This document shows positions 16,675 through 25,295 of a DNA stretch of 64,000 nt, piece by piece. The DNA comes from Stenotrophomonas sp. MMGLT7 (GTDB lineage: Bacteria > Pseudomonadota > Gammaproteobacteria > Xanthomonadales > Xanthomonadaceae). The DNA lies in assembly GCF_021168555.1 (NCBI RefSeq), contig NZ_JAJOZS010000006.1, positions 166,593 through 230,592 on the forward strand, given 5' to 3'. Position numbers and translations under genes: made by a program. The notes under the pieces were generated by a model, which did not search any database, was not told where the DNA came from, and saw only the letters and a list, made by a program, of their open reading frames with translations. Position 1 is the stretch's first letter; every line of letters starts with the position of its first letter.

Positions 16675-18045
16675 CTACCCCTGGATCGAAACGAACACGA
16701 CCAGCACCCCGGCCGGCACCACGTAGCGCACCGCGAATCGCCACAGCTTGAACAGCCTGGCATTGCCCATGCGCAGCTCGCGCGCGACCGTCTCGCCGGA
16801 CAGCGCCCAGCCGGCGATCAACGCCACCATCAGCCCGCCGAGCGGCATCATGATGTTGGATGCCAGGTAGTCGATCAGGTCGAACGGCGTCCTGCGCGAG
16901 TCGATGCCGATCCAGGTCAGCGGATGCACGTCCTTCCAGCGGTTGAAGGAGAACACCGTGACGAATCCGGCCAGCCAGATCGCCAGGCCCGACAGCCAGA
17001 CCAGTGCACGGCGGCCCAGGCGCGAGCGTTCCTCCAGCCACGCCACGATGGATTCCTGCATGACGATGGTGGCGGTCAGTGCGGCGAAGGAGAGCAGCAT
17101 GAACAGCAGTGCGCCGAACACCGCACCGCCGGGCATCTGCGCGAAGGCCACCGGCAGGGTGACGAAGATCAGGCCGGGGCCCTGCGCCGGTTCCAGCTGG
17201 AAGTGGAACACCAGCGGGAAGATCGACATGCCGGCCAGCAGCGCCACCAGGCCCTGCGCGAAGGCCACGGTCAGCACCGCCTTGGCGATGGAGTATTCCG
17301 GCTTCATGTAGGCGCCCATGGTCATCATCACGCCGACACCGATGCCCAGCGAGAAGAACGCCTGGCCGACCGCGGCGATCACCACCTGCCAGCTGATCTG
17401 CGAGAAGTCCGGCACGAACAGGAAGCGCGCAGCGGCGCCTGCATCGGCGAAGGCGAGCGCGAACACCAGCAGTCCGATCAGGATCAGGAAGCGCAGCGGC
17501 GTCAGCACGCCGGCCACCCGCTCGATGCCCTTGTTGACGCCGAAGCCGAGGACCAGGGCGGTGACGGCCACGAAGAAGCCCGAGCAGGCCAGCATTGCCA
17601 CGGGGTTGCCCATCATCGTGGCCTGCACCTGCGCGGCGCTCTCGGCGGTCATCCCGGCGAAGCCGCGGGTGACGGACAGCACGAAGTAGTACAGCATCCA
17701 GCCGCACACCACGAAGTAGAAGCTCAGGATCAGGAAGATGCAGGTCAGGGCCAGCCAGCCGAACCCTTTCCAGGCCCGGGCGATGCCGTAGCGGTCCACC
17801 AGCACCTGCATGTTGCCCATCACGCTGCGGCCGCCGAGGCGGCCGAGCAGCATCTCCGCCATCAGCGCCGGGATCGCCAGCACCAGCAGCGCGATGAAGT
17901 ACAGCGCGACGAACAGGCCGCCGCCGTTGACCCCCGCCAGGTAGCTGAATTTCCAGACGTTGGCGATGCCGGCCTCGGTGCCGATGGCCGCGATCAGGAA
18001 CAGCAGGTTGGAGGACCAGGTACGAGGGGCGGTCGCGGTGCTCAT
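16675..18045 (-). CDS. neurotransmitter:sodium symporter (NSS) family transporter
   Basis: A 456-residue inner-membrane protein with 11-12 predicted spans. The first span region, AAIGTEAGIANVWKFSYLAGVNGGG, is the unwound sodium- and substrate-binding helix of NSS/LeuT proteins, in which bacterial members have GxGNxWRFP; here it reads GIANVWKFS. Bacterial NSS proteins import amino acids or tryptamine-like amines with sodium. The gene starts 4 bp after the aldo/keto reductase stop and is followed by the NTF2-like gene, so it belongs to the leftward operon and is a second inner-membrane route for the island's substrate or product. Confidence 0.88.
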   Translation of the reverse strand: MSTATAPRTWSSNLLFLIAAIGTEAGIANVWKFSYLAGVNGGGLFVALYFIALLVLAIPALMAEMLLGRLGGRSVMGNMQVLVDRYGIARAWKGFGWLALTCIFLILSFYFVVCGWMLYYFVLSVTRGFAGMTAESAAQVQATMMGNPVAMLACSGFFVAVTALVLGFGVNKGIERVAGVLTPLRFLILIGLLVFALAFADAGAAARFLFVPDFSQISWQVVIAAVGQAFFSLGIGVGVMMTMGAYMKPEYSIAKAVLTVAFAQGLVALLAGMSIFPLVFHFQLEPAQGPGLIFVTLPVAFAQMPGGAVFGALLFMLLSFAALTATIVMQESIVAWLEERSRLGRRALVWLSGLAIWLAGFVTVFSFNRWKDVHPLTWIGIDSRRTPFDLIDYLASNIMMPLGGLMVALIAGWALSGETVARELRMGNARLFKLWRFAVRYVVPAGVLVVFVSIQG

Positions 18046-18049
18046 CGGC

Positions 18050-19435
18050 TCACTTGTGCAGGTCGTACTTCATGATGCGGCCGTGGCGGCCCTCGATGTC
18101 GCGTTCGAGTACGTAGACGTCGCCGGGCGGACCGCGGCGACGCGAGGTGACCGCCTCGATCGCCGCCAGGTCCTGCGCGTCCAGCGCCAGCGCGCCGATG
18201 CGGCGGTGCGCGGGCAGGTGCGCGGCACTGGTGGCGCCGACGATGGCGGCGGCGACAGCGGGGCGCATCAGCACCGCGGCGCTGGCGACGGTGGCGATGT
18301 CGCAGTCGTGGCGATGGGCGATCGCCGCCAGCGCGCGCAGCAGCTCCTGGAACAGTGTCCAGCCGCCGAAGTCCTCGATGATCAGCTTGTACTTGGTCAG
18401 CGAGCGGTTGCCGAAGGGAGCGGCCGGCTCGGGCTGGCCCAGCCAGCGCTCGGACAGGAAGCCGCCGGCGACCGTGCCGTAGCACAGCAGGGCGATACCG
18501 TGGCGTTGGCAGAAATCCGCCATGCCGTGCTCGGGCCGGTCGTCGAGCACCGAGTACTGCACCTGGTGGCTGAGCACGCGCACGCCGGCGTCAGTCAGTT
18601 CGCGCAGGTGGGCGAGGTCGAAGTTGGTCGTGCCGATGTGGAGGATTTTGCCGGCCTGCTGCAGGCGCTGCAGTTCCAAGGCCGCCTCGACGTAGCCGGG
18701 AATTTCGAAGTTCCACCAGTGGAACTGCACCAGATCCAGCGCTTCCTGCTTGAGGCGGCGCAGCGAGCGGTCGATGCTGGCCTCCACTCGCTTGCGCTCC
18801 AGCGAGGCCAGTTCGGCCAGGTCCGGCACGAACTTGGTGTGTACGCGGACCGAGCGGGCCAGGTCCGGATAGGCTGCGCGGAAGTCGCCGATCATCTCCT
18901 CCACGCCGGTGTAGATGTCGGCGCAGTCGAAGGTGGTGATGCCAGCCTCGACGAAGCTGGCCATGTCGCGCAGGGCCTGTCCCCGGTCGATCGCGCCGTG
19001 GTCGCCGGACAGGTGCCAGCCACCCTTGATCAGGCGCGAGATCCGGTAGCCCGGTGCCAGTGTGGTCTGCGGGATCGAAGCCGGCGCGGACTCTGGCAGC
19101 GCCACCGCAGTGGTCTCGGAGCGGTTGAAGCGGCGCTTGCCGGTGCGGGTGATCCTCAGGCGCACGGGGCAGTTCGGGTCCGGGTTGGCGATTTCCTCGT
19201 CGGAGCTCATCCAGTCCAGCACGTCGGTCTCGCGCTGCTTGGCCGCCAGCAGCGGCAGCACTGCGGCGAGCGAGTAGATGGAGAATCCCTGGCCCGGCGG
19301 CAGGTACAGCATCTCGCCGCGCAGTTCGAAGTAGTCGCCCGGGCGGGCGCCGCTGTAGACCTTCGCGCCCGGTGGCGCCACGGCCTCGACCCTGAGGTCG
19401 TAGAGTTCAAAGCTGTCGTTCTGTTCTGCAGCCAC
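18050..19435 (-). CDS. two-domain protein: TIGR04076-like N-terminus plus aldo/keto reductase
   Basis: A 461-residue protein starting at GTG 19435 (AAGGAG 12 bases upstream); an ATG at 19519 would add an Arg-rich 28-residue stretch without a ribosome site. Residues about 8-105 (FELYDLRVE, PGDYFELRGEMLYLPPGQGF, LPLLAAKQR, DWMSSDEEIANPDPNC) resemble, from memory, the uncharacterised TIGR04076 family. Residues about 130-440 form an aldo/keto reductase barrel with the full tetrad: Asp and Tyr in DCADIY, Lys in VHTKF and His in VQFHWW. It is therefore probably an active NAD(P)H-dependent oxidoreductase. It is the first gene of the leftward operon, downstream of the LysR gene. Confidence 0.8.
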   Translation of the reverse strand: MAAEQNDSFELYDLRVEAVAPPGAKVYSGARPGDYFELRGEMLYLPPGQGFSIYSLAAVLPLLAAKQRETDVLDWMSSDEEIANPDPNCPVRLRITRTGKRRFNRSETTAVALPESAPASIPQTTLAPGYRISRLIKGGWHLSGDHGAIDRGQALRDMASFVEAGITTFDCADIYTGVEEMIGDFRAAYPDLARSVRVHTKFVPDLAELASLERKRVEASIDRSLRRLKQEALDLVQFHWWNFEIPGYVEAALELQRLQQAGKILHIGTTNFDLAHLRELTDAGVRVLSHQVQYSVLDDRPEHGMADFCQRHGIALLCYGTVAGGFLSERWLGQPEPAAPFGNRSLTKYKLIIEDFGGWTLFQELLRALAAIAHRHDCDIATVASAAVLMRPAVAAAIVGATSAAHLPAHRRIGALALDAQDLAAIEAVTSRRRGPPGDVYVLERDIEGRHGRIMKYDLHK

Positions 19436-19583
19436 GGGTATCGGTTGCTCCTTGGGGACGGATCGCCGCCGCCGGCGCGCCGATGTCGGTTCCGGGAGGA
19501 TGCGATGCCGCAGAAGCATCGTGGAATTGGGTTGGCATTGGGGGATGACTTAGTTGCCGCCGCCGCAACGGTCGGGGGTGCCG

Positions 19584-20549
19584 TCAGGTGTGGCGCGCCT
19601 TGTCCAACGGCGGCAGGCCGCGCAGGTAGGCGTCCAGAGTGGTCATCAACAGCGACGGGCCCGGCGGCAGCCGGCGGCCGATCCGGCGGATCACCGATAC
19701 CGAGGTGCTTTCGCGGAACGCCGGGTTGTCCAGTGGGATCGCGACGAACTGGCCCTTCGACAGTTCCTTGGACGCGGCCAATACCGAGAACAGGGTGATG
19801 AACTGCCCGGAATGCAGCAGGTCGCGGATCATGTTGATCGAGTTGGAGGTGACACTGGGCTCCAGCGTGATCTGCTCGGCCGCCTCGCCCTGGCGCAGCA
19901 GCTGGCGGGTGCGGTTGGACGGCTCGGGCAGACACAGGTTGTAGGCGCCGAGGTCGGCCAGCTTGAGGCTCTCGCGGCCGGCGAGGGGATGGTTGTGCTT
20001 CATCACCACCCGCAGCGGTTGCGGGACCGACACCTGTACGCGGATGCGCGGGTCCTCGACCGGGCCGTAGACCAGGCCGAGATGGGCCTCGTCCTCGGCC
20101 ACCATGCGCGTGACCTCGTTGGACGAGACGACCATCTGCACGCTCAGGGTGATGCCGCCATGCTTGCGGCTGAAGGCAGCAATCACCTCGGTCAGTCCCT
20201 TGCCGATGAAGCCCTCGCCGAGCGCGAGCTTGATGCGCCCGGAGCGCAGCGACTTCAGGTCGGCGAGCTGGGCCTCGAAGGCTTCGCTATGGCTCATCTG
20301 CTCCTGGTAGTAGCGCATGCCCAGTTCGCCGGCTTCGGTCAGGATGATGTTGCGGCGGCCGTGCTCGATCATCGTCACTCCGGCCTCGGCCTCCAGCTGC
20401 GCGATCTGCCGGCTGATCGAGGAAACCGCCACGCCCAGCTTGTCCGCAGCGGCGCGCATCGAGCCAAGCCGGTACGACTCGTACAGGTAGCGAAAGTTCA
20501 GGCCGTTCATGGCAATGTCGATGACGTGGGGGGAGTCCGTCTTTAGCAT
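19584..20549 (-). CDS. LysR-family transcriptional regulator
   Basis: A 321-residue regulator. The winged helix-turn-helix lies at about residues 16-75 (SMRAAADKLGVAVSSISRQIAQLE, then ITLTEAGE-like IILTEAGELG), followed by a two-lobe effector domain (SGRIKLALGEGFIG ... DEAHLGLVYGP). ATG 20549 is used; a second ATG at 20510 would shorten the N-terminus by 13 residues. It lies at the outer end of the leftward catabolic operon, 148 bp before the reductase gene, and is the only regulator in the island, so it is the best candidate to control it. It is divergent from the photolyase gene. Confidence 0.9.
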   Translation of the reverse strand: MLKTDSPHVIDIAMNGLNFRYLYESYRLGSMRAAADKLGVAVSSISRQIAQLEAEAGVTMIEHGRRNIILTEAGELGMRYYQEQMSHSEAFEAQLADLKSLRSGRIKLALGEGFIGKGLTEVIAAFSRKHGGITLSVQMVVSSNEVTRMVAEDEAHLGLVYGPVEDPRIRVQVSVPQPLRVVMKHNHPLAGRESLKLADLGAYNLCLPEPSNRTRQLLRQGEAAEQITLEPSVTSNSINMIRDLLHSGQFITLFSVLAASKELSKGQFVAIPLDNPAFRESTSVSVIRRIGRRLPPGPSLLMTTLDAYLRGLPPLDKARHT

Positions 20550-20672
20550 GTGCCGATCGGCGAGGGCAAATGGTCGCACCCGGCGGCGGGGCTGGGCCGC
20601 CGCGCGGGGCGCATGCATGGCTTGCACGATGGCCGGCCTATGATGCGCGGCCGTTCCAACCCGTGTCCGTGC

Positions 20673-22109
20673 ATGAGTCAAGCTCTCGTATGGTTCCGGC
20701 GCGACCTGCGCCTGGACGACAATCCGGCCCTGCACGCGGCGCTCGCCGCCGGCCACAGGCCGATCCCCGTGTACATCCATGCGCCGGAGGAAGAGGGCGA
20801 GTGGGCGCCGGGGGCGGCTTCGCGGGCCTGGCTGCGGCGTTCGCTGCTGGCCCTCGATGCATCGCTGCGCCAGCGCGGGTCGCGGCTGCTGGTGCTGGCC
20901 GGCCCGAGCGCGCAGCGGCTGCACGAACTGGCCGCCGGCAGCGGCGCGGCGGCGGTGTACTGGAACCGCGACTACACCCCGGCCGCACAGGCGCGCGATA
21001 CCGGGATCAAGCGTTCGCTGCGCGAAGCCGGCGTCGAGGCGCACAGTTTCAACGGCTCGCTGCTGCTGGAGCCGTGGGCGCTGGCGACCGGGCAGGGCAC
21101 GCCGTACAAGGTGTTCACCCCGTTCTGGCGCAACGCGCTGACGCGCCTGTCGTTGCCGCCGCCGCTGCCTGCGCCGGCGTCGTTGCCATCCCCGCCGGAT
21201 GCGCTGCAGGGCGTGGAAATCGCTGCACTCGGGCTGCAGCCGAGCCCGGCATGGGACTCGGGCTTCTGGGAACGCTGGCAACCGGGCGAGGCCGGCGCAC
21301 AGGAGGCGCTGCAGGTCTTCGCCGAAGGCGCGCTGCAGGACTACCGGCAGCAGCGCGACCGTCCCGACCGCGTCGGCACCTCGCAGCTGTCGCCGCACCT
21401 GCACTTCGGCGAGATCGCGCCATGGCGGATCGTGGCCGGGCTGCAGCGCCACCGCCGCGCCGCCAATGCCGCCGACATCGACGGCTATGTGCGCGAGCTG
21501 GGCTGGCGCGAGTTCGCGCATCATCTGCTGTACCACTTCCCGCACACAGCCGATCGCAACCTCAACGCGCGCTTCGACCGCTTCGCCTGGGCGGCGCCGG
21601 AGCCGGCGCTGCTCGATCGCTGGCGCCATGGCCGCACCGGCGTGCCGATCGTCGATGCCGGCATGCGCGAGCTGTGGCACACCGGCTTCATGCACAACCG
21701 CGTGCGCATGATCGTGGCCAGCTTCCTGTGCAAGCACCTGCGCATGCACTGGCGCGAAGGCGCGCGCTGGTTCTGGGACACGCTGGTGGATGCGGACCTG
21801 GCCAACAACACGCTGGGCTGGCAGTGGGTGGCCGGCACCGGTGCCGATGCGGCGCCGTACTTCCGCGTGTTCAACCCGGTGACGCAGGCGCGCAAGTTCG
21901 ACCCGCAGGCCGGCTACATCGGCCGCTGGGTGCCGGAACTGGCCGTGCTGCCGCTGCCGGCCCGGTTCGCGCCATGGCAGTTCCCCCAGCATCTGGCCGC
22001 GTTGGCCGAGACCGGATACCCGCTGCAGCCCTGTGTCGACCTGGCGACGGGCAGGGAACAGGCGCTGGCGGCATACGGCCGCCTGGGCAAGGCTGTGCCG
22101 GTTTCCTGA
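20673..22109 (+). CDS. phrB: deoxyribodipyrimidine photo-lyase / cryptochrome family
   Basis: A 478-residue flavoprotein that repairs cyclobutane pyrimidine dimers with light. The N-terminal antenna domain starts SQALVWFRRDLRLDDNPAL. The FAD-binding half shows TSQLSPHLHFGEI, GRTGVPIVDAGMRELWHTG, MHNRVRMIVASFLCKHL and DADLANNTLGWQWVAGTGAD, all diagnostic of class I CPD photolyases. ATG 20673 gives the family's normal N-terminus; two in-frame ATGs lie just upstream (MMRGRS) in the probable leader. A TATGAT box lies at 20639-20644. Confidence 0.95.
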   Translation: MSQALVWFRRDLRLDDNPALHAALAAGHRPIPVYIHAPEEEGEWAPGAASRAWLRRSLLALDASLRQRGSRLLVLAGPSAQRLHELAAGSGAAAVYWNRDYTPAAQARDTGIKRSLREAGVEAHSFNGSLLLEPWALATGQGTPYKVFTPFWRNALTRLSLPPPLPAPASLPSPPDALQGVEIAALGLQPSPAWDSGFWERWQPGEAGAQEALQVFAEGALQDYRQQRDRPDRVGTSQLSPHLHFGEIAPWRIVAGLQRHRRAANAADIDGYVRELGWREFAHHLLYHFPHTADRNLNARFDRFAWAAPEPALLDRWRHGRTGVPIVDAGMRELWHTGFMHNRVRMIVASFLCKHLRMHWREGARWFWDTLVDADLANNTLGWQWVAGTGADAAPYFRVFNPVTQARKFDPQAGYIGRWVPELAVLPLPARFAPWQFPQHLAALAETGYPLQPCVDLATGREQALAAYGRLGKAVPVS

Positions 22110-22222
22110 ATAGGGACCTTCCGGGTCGGCTGGTGTTCAGCGCTTCATCATCCTGGTATCGCGCCGCGGCGTTTATTCTCTGCCCCCGTTCAGGCGCATC
22201 CGGCGTCCAAGGAGAGCAGACC

Positions 22223-22942
22223 ATGTCACCGACCGCAATCAAGGCAACCACCCTCGCACTGGCCAGCGCGCTGGTGCTCTCGGCCTGCGCCACCGGCGGC
22301 TCGTACGTGCAGCAGGACCAGTACGGCAACCAGAGCGAGCAACAGAACCGCACCGGCCGTGGTGCGCTGATCGGCACCGCCATCGGCGTGGCGGCGGGCC
22401 TGCTCAGCGGCGACAGCGCCACCGAGCGCCGCCAGCACGCGATGGTCGGCGCCGGTATCGGCGCGCTGTCGGGTGCGGCCATCGGCAACTACCAGGATCG
22501 CCAGGAGCGCGCACTGCGCGAGCGCACCGCCAATACCGGCATCGACGTGCAGCGCCAGGGCGACAACATCACCCTGAACCTGCCCGACGGCATCACCTTC
22601 GACTTCAACAAGGCCACGCTCAAGCCGCAGTTCTATACCTCGCTCAACGGCGTGGCCAGCACCCTGCGCGAGTACAACCAGACCATGATCGAGGTGGTGG
22701 GGCACACCGACAGCATCGGCAGCGACGAGGTCAACCTGCGCCTGTCCAAGCAGCGCGCCGATGCCGTGGCGGCCTACCTGGAAGCGCAGGGCGTGCAGCA
22801 GGTGCGCATCCAGACCCTGGGCGCGGGCAAGGCCTATCCGATCGCGGACAACGGCACCGAGGCCGGTCGCGCGCAGAACCGCCGCGTGGAGATCCGCGTG
22901 GTGCCGCTGACCAACGATGGCAGCGCCACCGGCATGAACTGA
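22223..22942 (+). CDS. OmpA-family lipoprotein with glycine-zipper segment
   Basis: A 239-residue envelope protein. A lipoprotein signal ends at LVLSAC; then a glycine-rich segment (about 48-90: GALIGTAIGVAAGLLSG ... GAGIGALSGAAIG) forms two glycine-zipper helices. The OmpA/MotB peptidoglycan-binding domain follows at about 115-232, with GHTDSIGSDEVNLRLSKQRA and AQNRRVEIRV. The layout is that of YiaD/YfiB-like lipoproteins, which tether the outer membrane to the cell wall. AAGGAG stands nine bases before the ATG. It forms its own transcription unit, closed by the hairpin at 22974-22996. Confidence 0.92.
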   Translation: MSPTAIKATTLALASALVLSACATGGSYVQQDQYGNQSEQQNRTGRGALIGTAIGVAAGLLSGDSATERRQHAMVGAGIGALSGAAIGNYQDRQERALRERTANTGIDVQRQGDNITLNLPDGITFDFNKATLKPQFYTSLNGVASTLREYNQTMIEVVGHTDSIGSDEVNLRLSKQRADAVAAYLEAQGVQQVRIQTLGAGKAYPIADNGTEAGRAQNRRVEIRVVPLTNDGSATGMN

Positions 22943-22973
22943 GCCTGCGGCACGCTGCCCGCAGGACCGAACG

Positions 22974-22996
22974 AAGGCCGCCTCCGGGCGGCCTTT
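22974..22996 (+). terminator. rho-independent terminator after OmpA-family gene
   Basis: AAGGCCGCC-TCCG-GGGCGGCCTTT forms a near-perfect GC stem with a short loop and a T-run, 32 bp after the stop codon. Confidence 0.8.
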
Positions 22997-23064
22997 GTCG
23001 TGTCCGGTTCCCCATCGGTCATATCCCGAACTAAGTTCAATGCGAAGGCGCAGCTCGACAACTC

Positions 23065-23132
23065 GTAGGAGCGACTTCAGTCGCGATGGGGATTTACCGG
23101 TAAATCCCCATCGCGACTGAAGTCGCTCCTAC
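23065..23132. repeat. 68-bp perfect palindrome, REP-like
   Basis: Two 34-bp arms, each the exact reverse complement of the other, meet at ACC|GGT with no loop. The outer part is GTAGGAGCGACTTCAGTCGC. A diverged copy is at 63818-63880. It lies between the convergent OmpA-family and LysR genes. Such elements are common and dispersed in Xanthomonadaceae and are usually moved by RAYT transposases; none is in the window. Confidence 0.85.
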
Positions 23133-23176
23133 AAAAACCCGGTTGTGCGTTGCAATGGACGCGACGCGCGCGCCGG

Positions 23177-24178
23177 CTACTGCGCCGTGGCGCTTTCGAG
23201 GATGCGCTTGCCCTCCGCGATCAGGCTGGCCTCGGCCCGCGCCGCCGGGCACTGCGCCAGCATGTAGTTGGCGTCGAAATTCAGCTTCTCCACCAGGAAG
23301 TCGACGAACGCGCGCACCTTGGGCGAGACCAGCCGGCCGCCGGCGAACACCGCGTTGAAGTCGTAGTCCGGCCCGGTCCAGCCGGCCAGCACGCGCCGCA
23401 CCAGGCCGGTCTGCACGAACGGCTTGGCCATCACGTCGCCGGTGAGCATCAGTCCTTCGCCGCACAGCATCGCCCCGTTCAGGGCGGTCGGGTCGTTGGC
23501 CACCATCAACGGGTTGACCGGGAAATCGCGCAGCTCGCTGCCATCGGTCAGCGACCAGTGGAAGCGCTGGTTGCCGGCCCCGCCGGTGCGGGTCTTGCGC
23601 ATGGCCAGGGTGCGGTGGAACTGCAGTTCGTCCGGATGCAGCGGCTCGCCGTAGCGCTCGATGTAGGCCGGGCTGGCGAACACCTGGCTGCGCAGGCTGC
23701 CGAGCTTGCGCGCCACCAGGTTGGAATCGGGCAGCGAGCCGACACGCAGCGCCAGGTCCGCCTCGCCCGCGATCAGGTCCAGCTTCTCGTTGCCCAGGTG
23801 CATGTCCAGCTGGATCTCCGGGTACTGCGCATGGAAGTCGCCGAGCAGCGGCGCGATCCAGGTGATGCCGATGGAATAGGGCACGGTGAAGCGCAGCCAG
23901 CCGCGCGGTCCCGACTGCAGCTGGCCTACCGCGCTTTCTGCCTCGTCCAGCTCGCGGGCGATGCGCTGGCAGTGCTCGTGGTAGATCGTGCCGGCCTCGG
24001 TCAGGCCGATGCGGCGGGTGGTCCGGTGCAGCAGGCGTGCGCCCAGGCGCTGTTCCAGCTCCTGCACCTTGCGGCTGACGGTGGTCTTGGGCAGGCCGAG
24101 GGCATGGGCGGCGGCGATGAAGCTGCCCTGTTCGACCACCTTGACGAAGATCAGGCTGTCGTTGAGATCGTGGGCCAT
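23177..24178 (-). CDS. LysR-family regulator divergent from RND efflux operon
   Basis: A 333-residue regulator opening MAHDLNDSLIFVKVVEQGSF, with helix-turn-helix at about 18-60 (FIAAAHALGLPKTTVSRKVQELEQRLGARLL) and the typical RRIGLTEAG wing. The effector domain (about 95-300) contains PRGWLRFTVPYSIG. It is of the AaeR/DhcR-like group rather than the MexT group, judged by the N-terminal sequence. It is divergent from the SDR-pump operon with a 343-bp shared upstream region, so it probably controls that operon. Confidence 0.9.
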   Translation of the reverse strand: MAHDLNDSLIFVKVVEQGSFIAAAHALGLPKTTVSRKVQELEQRLGARLLHRTTRRIGLTEAGTIYHEHCQRIARELDEAESAVGQLQSGPRGWLRFTVPYSIGITWIAPLLGDFHAQYPEIQLDMHLGNEKLDLIAGEADLALRVGSLPDSNLVARKLGSLRSQVFASPAYIERYGEPLHPDELQFHRTLAMRKTRTGGAGNQRFHWSLTDGSELRDFPVNPLMVANDPTALNGAMLCGEGLMLTGDVMAKPFVQTGLVRRVLAGWTGPDYDFNAVFAGGRLVSPKVRAFVDFLVEKLNFDANYMLAQCPAARAEASLIAEGKRILESATAQ

Positions 24179-24521
24179 GGGGAGGGGCTCCTGGGGATTG
24201 GACCGGGGACGGGACGATTATTCCCCTAAATCAGGACTAATCAAGTGCGGGTTTGCGGCCTAACGTGGCGTCATTCCGATCCTGCAGGTGCCCGGCCATG
24301 CTCAGGCGTGTTTTGCACGAGGAGCTCGAATCCCAAGTCTTTCCTGGCGACTTCAAGGTGGATGGCATCTCTTTGCCGTCCACTGCCTTGCATTGCCGGG
24401 CTTTGCGTGGGCTCGTATCGTCGGCTCGGCACCTGGCTGCACGGCCGGCGGGCATGCAATCCGGGCTCATTGCGTGGCGACCGATTTTCGGGATTATCCC
24501 GTCACCGGGAGTAAAAGTCCC
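24179..24521. promoter_or_regulatory. divergent control region of LysR gene and efflux operon
   Basis: No gene is seen. An inverted repeat GATTA-N17-TAATC lies at 24216-24242, and inside it TCC-N9-GGA; this is the sort of dyad that LysR proteins bind, and it lies 38-64 bp from the LysR start. The rest up to 24521 shows nothing I can name. The SDR gene start has GGGAG 11 bases upstream. Confidence 0.35.
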
Positions 24522-25295
24522 ATGAGCGGGATGCTGCAGCCGGAGGTCCTGGTGCTGGGCAGCGGCCACGTGGTGACCTGCGGCGTGGTCAGCGCGCTGC
24601 TGGAGGCCGGCAGCCCGGTGCTGGTGGTCGACCGCGACCCGCAGGCGCTGGCCAGGATGCAGGCCGAGTACGCGGCCGAACCGGCCTTCGCCACGCTGTG
24701 CGGATCGGTCGCCGACGAACAGGCCGCACTGGCCCTGGCCGCCCGGGTGGCGCAGCGGCCGCGGCCGCTGGCGGCGGTGGTCGCCCACCTGCAGGGCCCG
24801 TCCGAGCGTGGCCGCCTGCTGGACCGCGGCGGCGCGGCGCTGCAGCGGATGCTGGAGCACGACCTGCTGCCGCACCTGCATGCGGTCCGCCACCTGCTGC
24901 CGCTGCTGGTGGAAGCCGACCTCGGCGGGCGCTACGTGATGATCGGCAGCCCGTGCGCGCTGCGTGCCTGGTCCGGGCACGGCGCCCGCTCGGTCGCCGC
25001 CGCGGCCACCCGGATGCTGGCGCAGGTACTGCACGAGGAAGCGCAGTCGCTGGGCGTGCGCGTGCAGTCGCTTTCGGTCGAGCAGCCGGTCAGCGATCCG
25101 GACCACATCGCCGATGCCTGCCCGGAGTGGATCAGCGCGCTGGCGGTGGGACGCGCCGCGGTACGGCTGATCGCCGGCCGCGGGGTGCCCGGCAAGGCGC
25201 TGGTGGCCGCCGACCGGCAGCTCGCCTCGCACCCCGTCGCCGGTCTGATGAACCCGATTCCCTTCCCCCTTCACCCCTTCGAGGTTTCCCGATGA
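24522..25295 (+). CDS. SDR-like Rossmann protein lacking catalytic Tyr-Lys
   Basis: A 257-residue protein at the head of the efflux operon. The N-terminus VLVLGSGHVVTCGVVSALLEAG and VLVVDRDPQAL form a nucleotide-binding Rossmann unit, and the overall order (LCGSVADEQAA, AAVVAHLQG, GRYVMIGS) follows short-chain dehydrogenases. Where active members have Tyr-x3-Lys, this one reads WSGHGARSVAAAATRM, so the catalytic pair is missing. The stop overlaps the start of the membrane-fusion gene (ATGA), so it is co-translated with the pump. It may bind a nucleotide cofactor or ligand rather than catalyse a reaction. Confidence 0.7.
   Translation: MSGMLQPEVLVLGSGHVVTCGVVSALLEAGSPVLVVDRDPQALARMQAEYAAEPAFATLCGSVADEQAALALAARVAQRPRPLAAVVAHLQGPSERGRLLDRGGAALQRMLEHDLLPHLHAVRHLLPLLVEADLGGRYVMIGSPCALRAWSGHGARSVAAAATRMLAQVLHEEAQSLGVRVQSLSVEQPVSDPDHIADACPEWISALAVGRAAVRLIAGRGVPGKALVAADRQLASHPVAGLMNPIPFPLHPFEVSR

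Noticed and set aside
16261..18075. 604-codon plus-strand frame across the NSS transporter gene
   Set aside because: His/Gln/Asp-rich antisense shadow; the minus frame has NSS spans.
23065..23132. Palindrome as the terminator of the OmpA-family gene
   Set aside because: A normal terminator already exists at 22974-22996, and the same palindrome family recurs at 63818.
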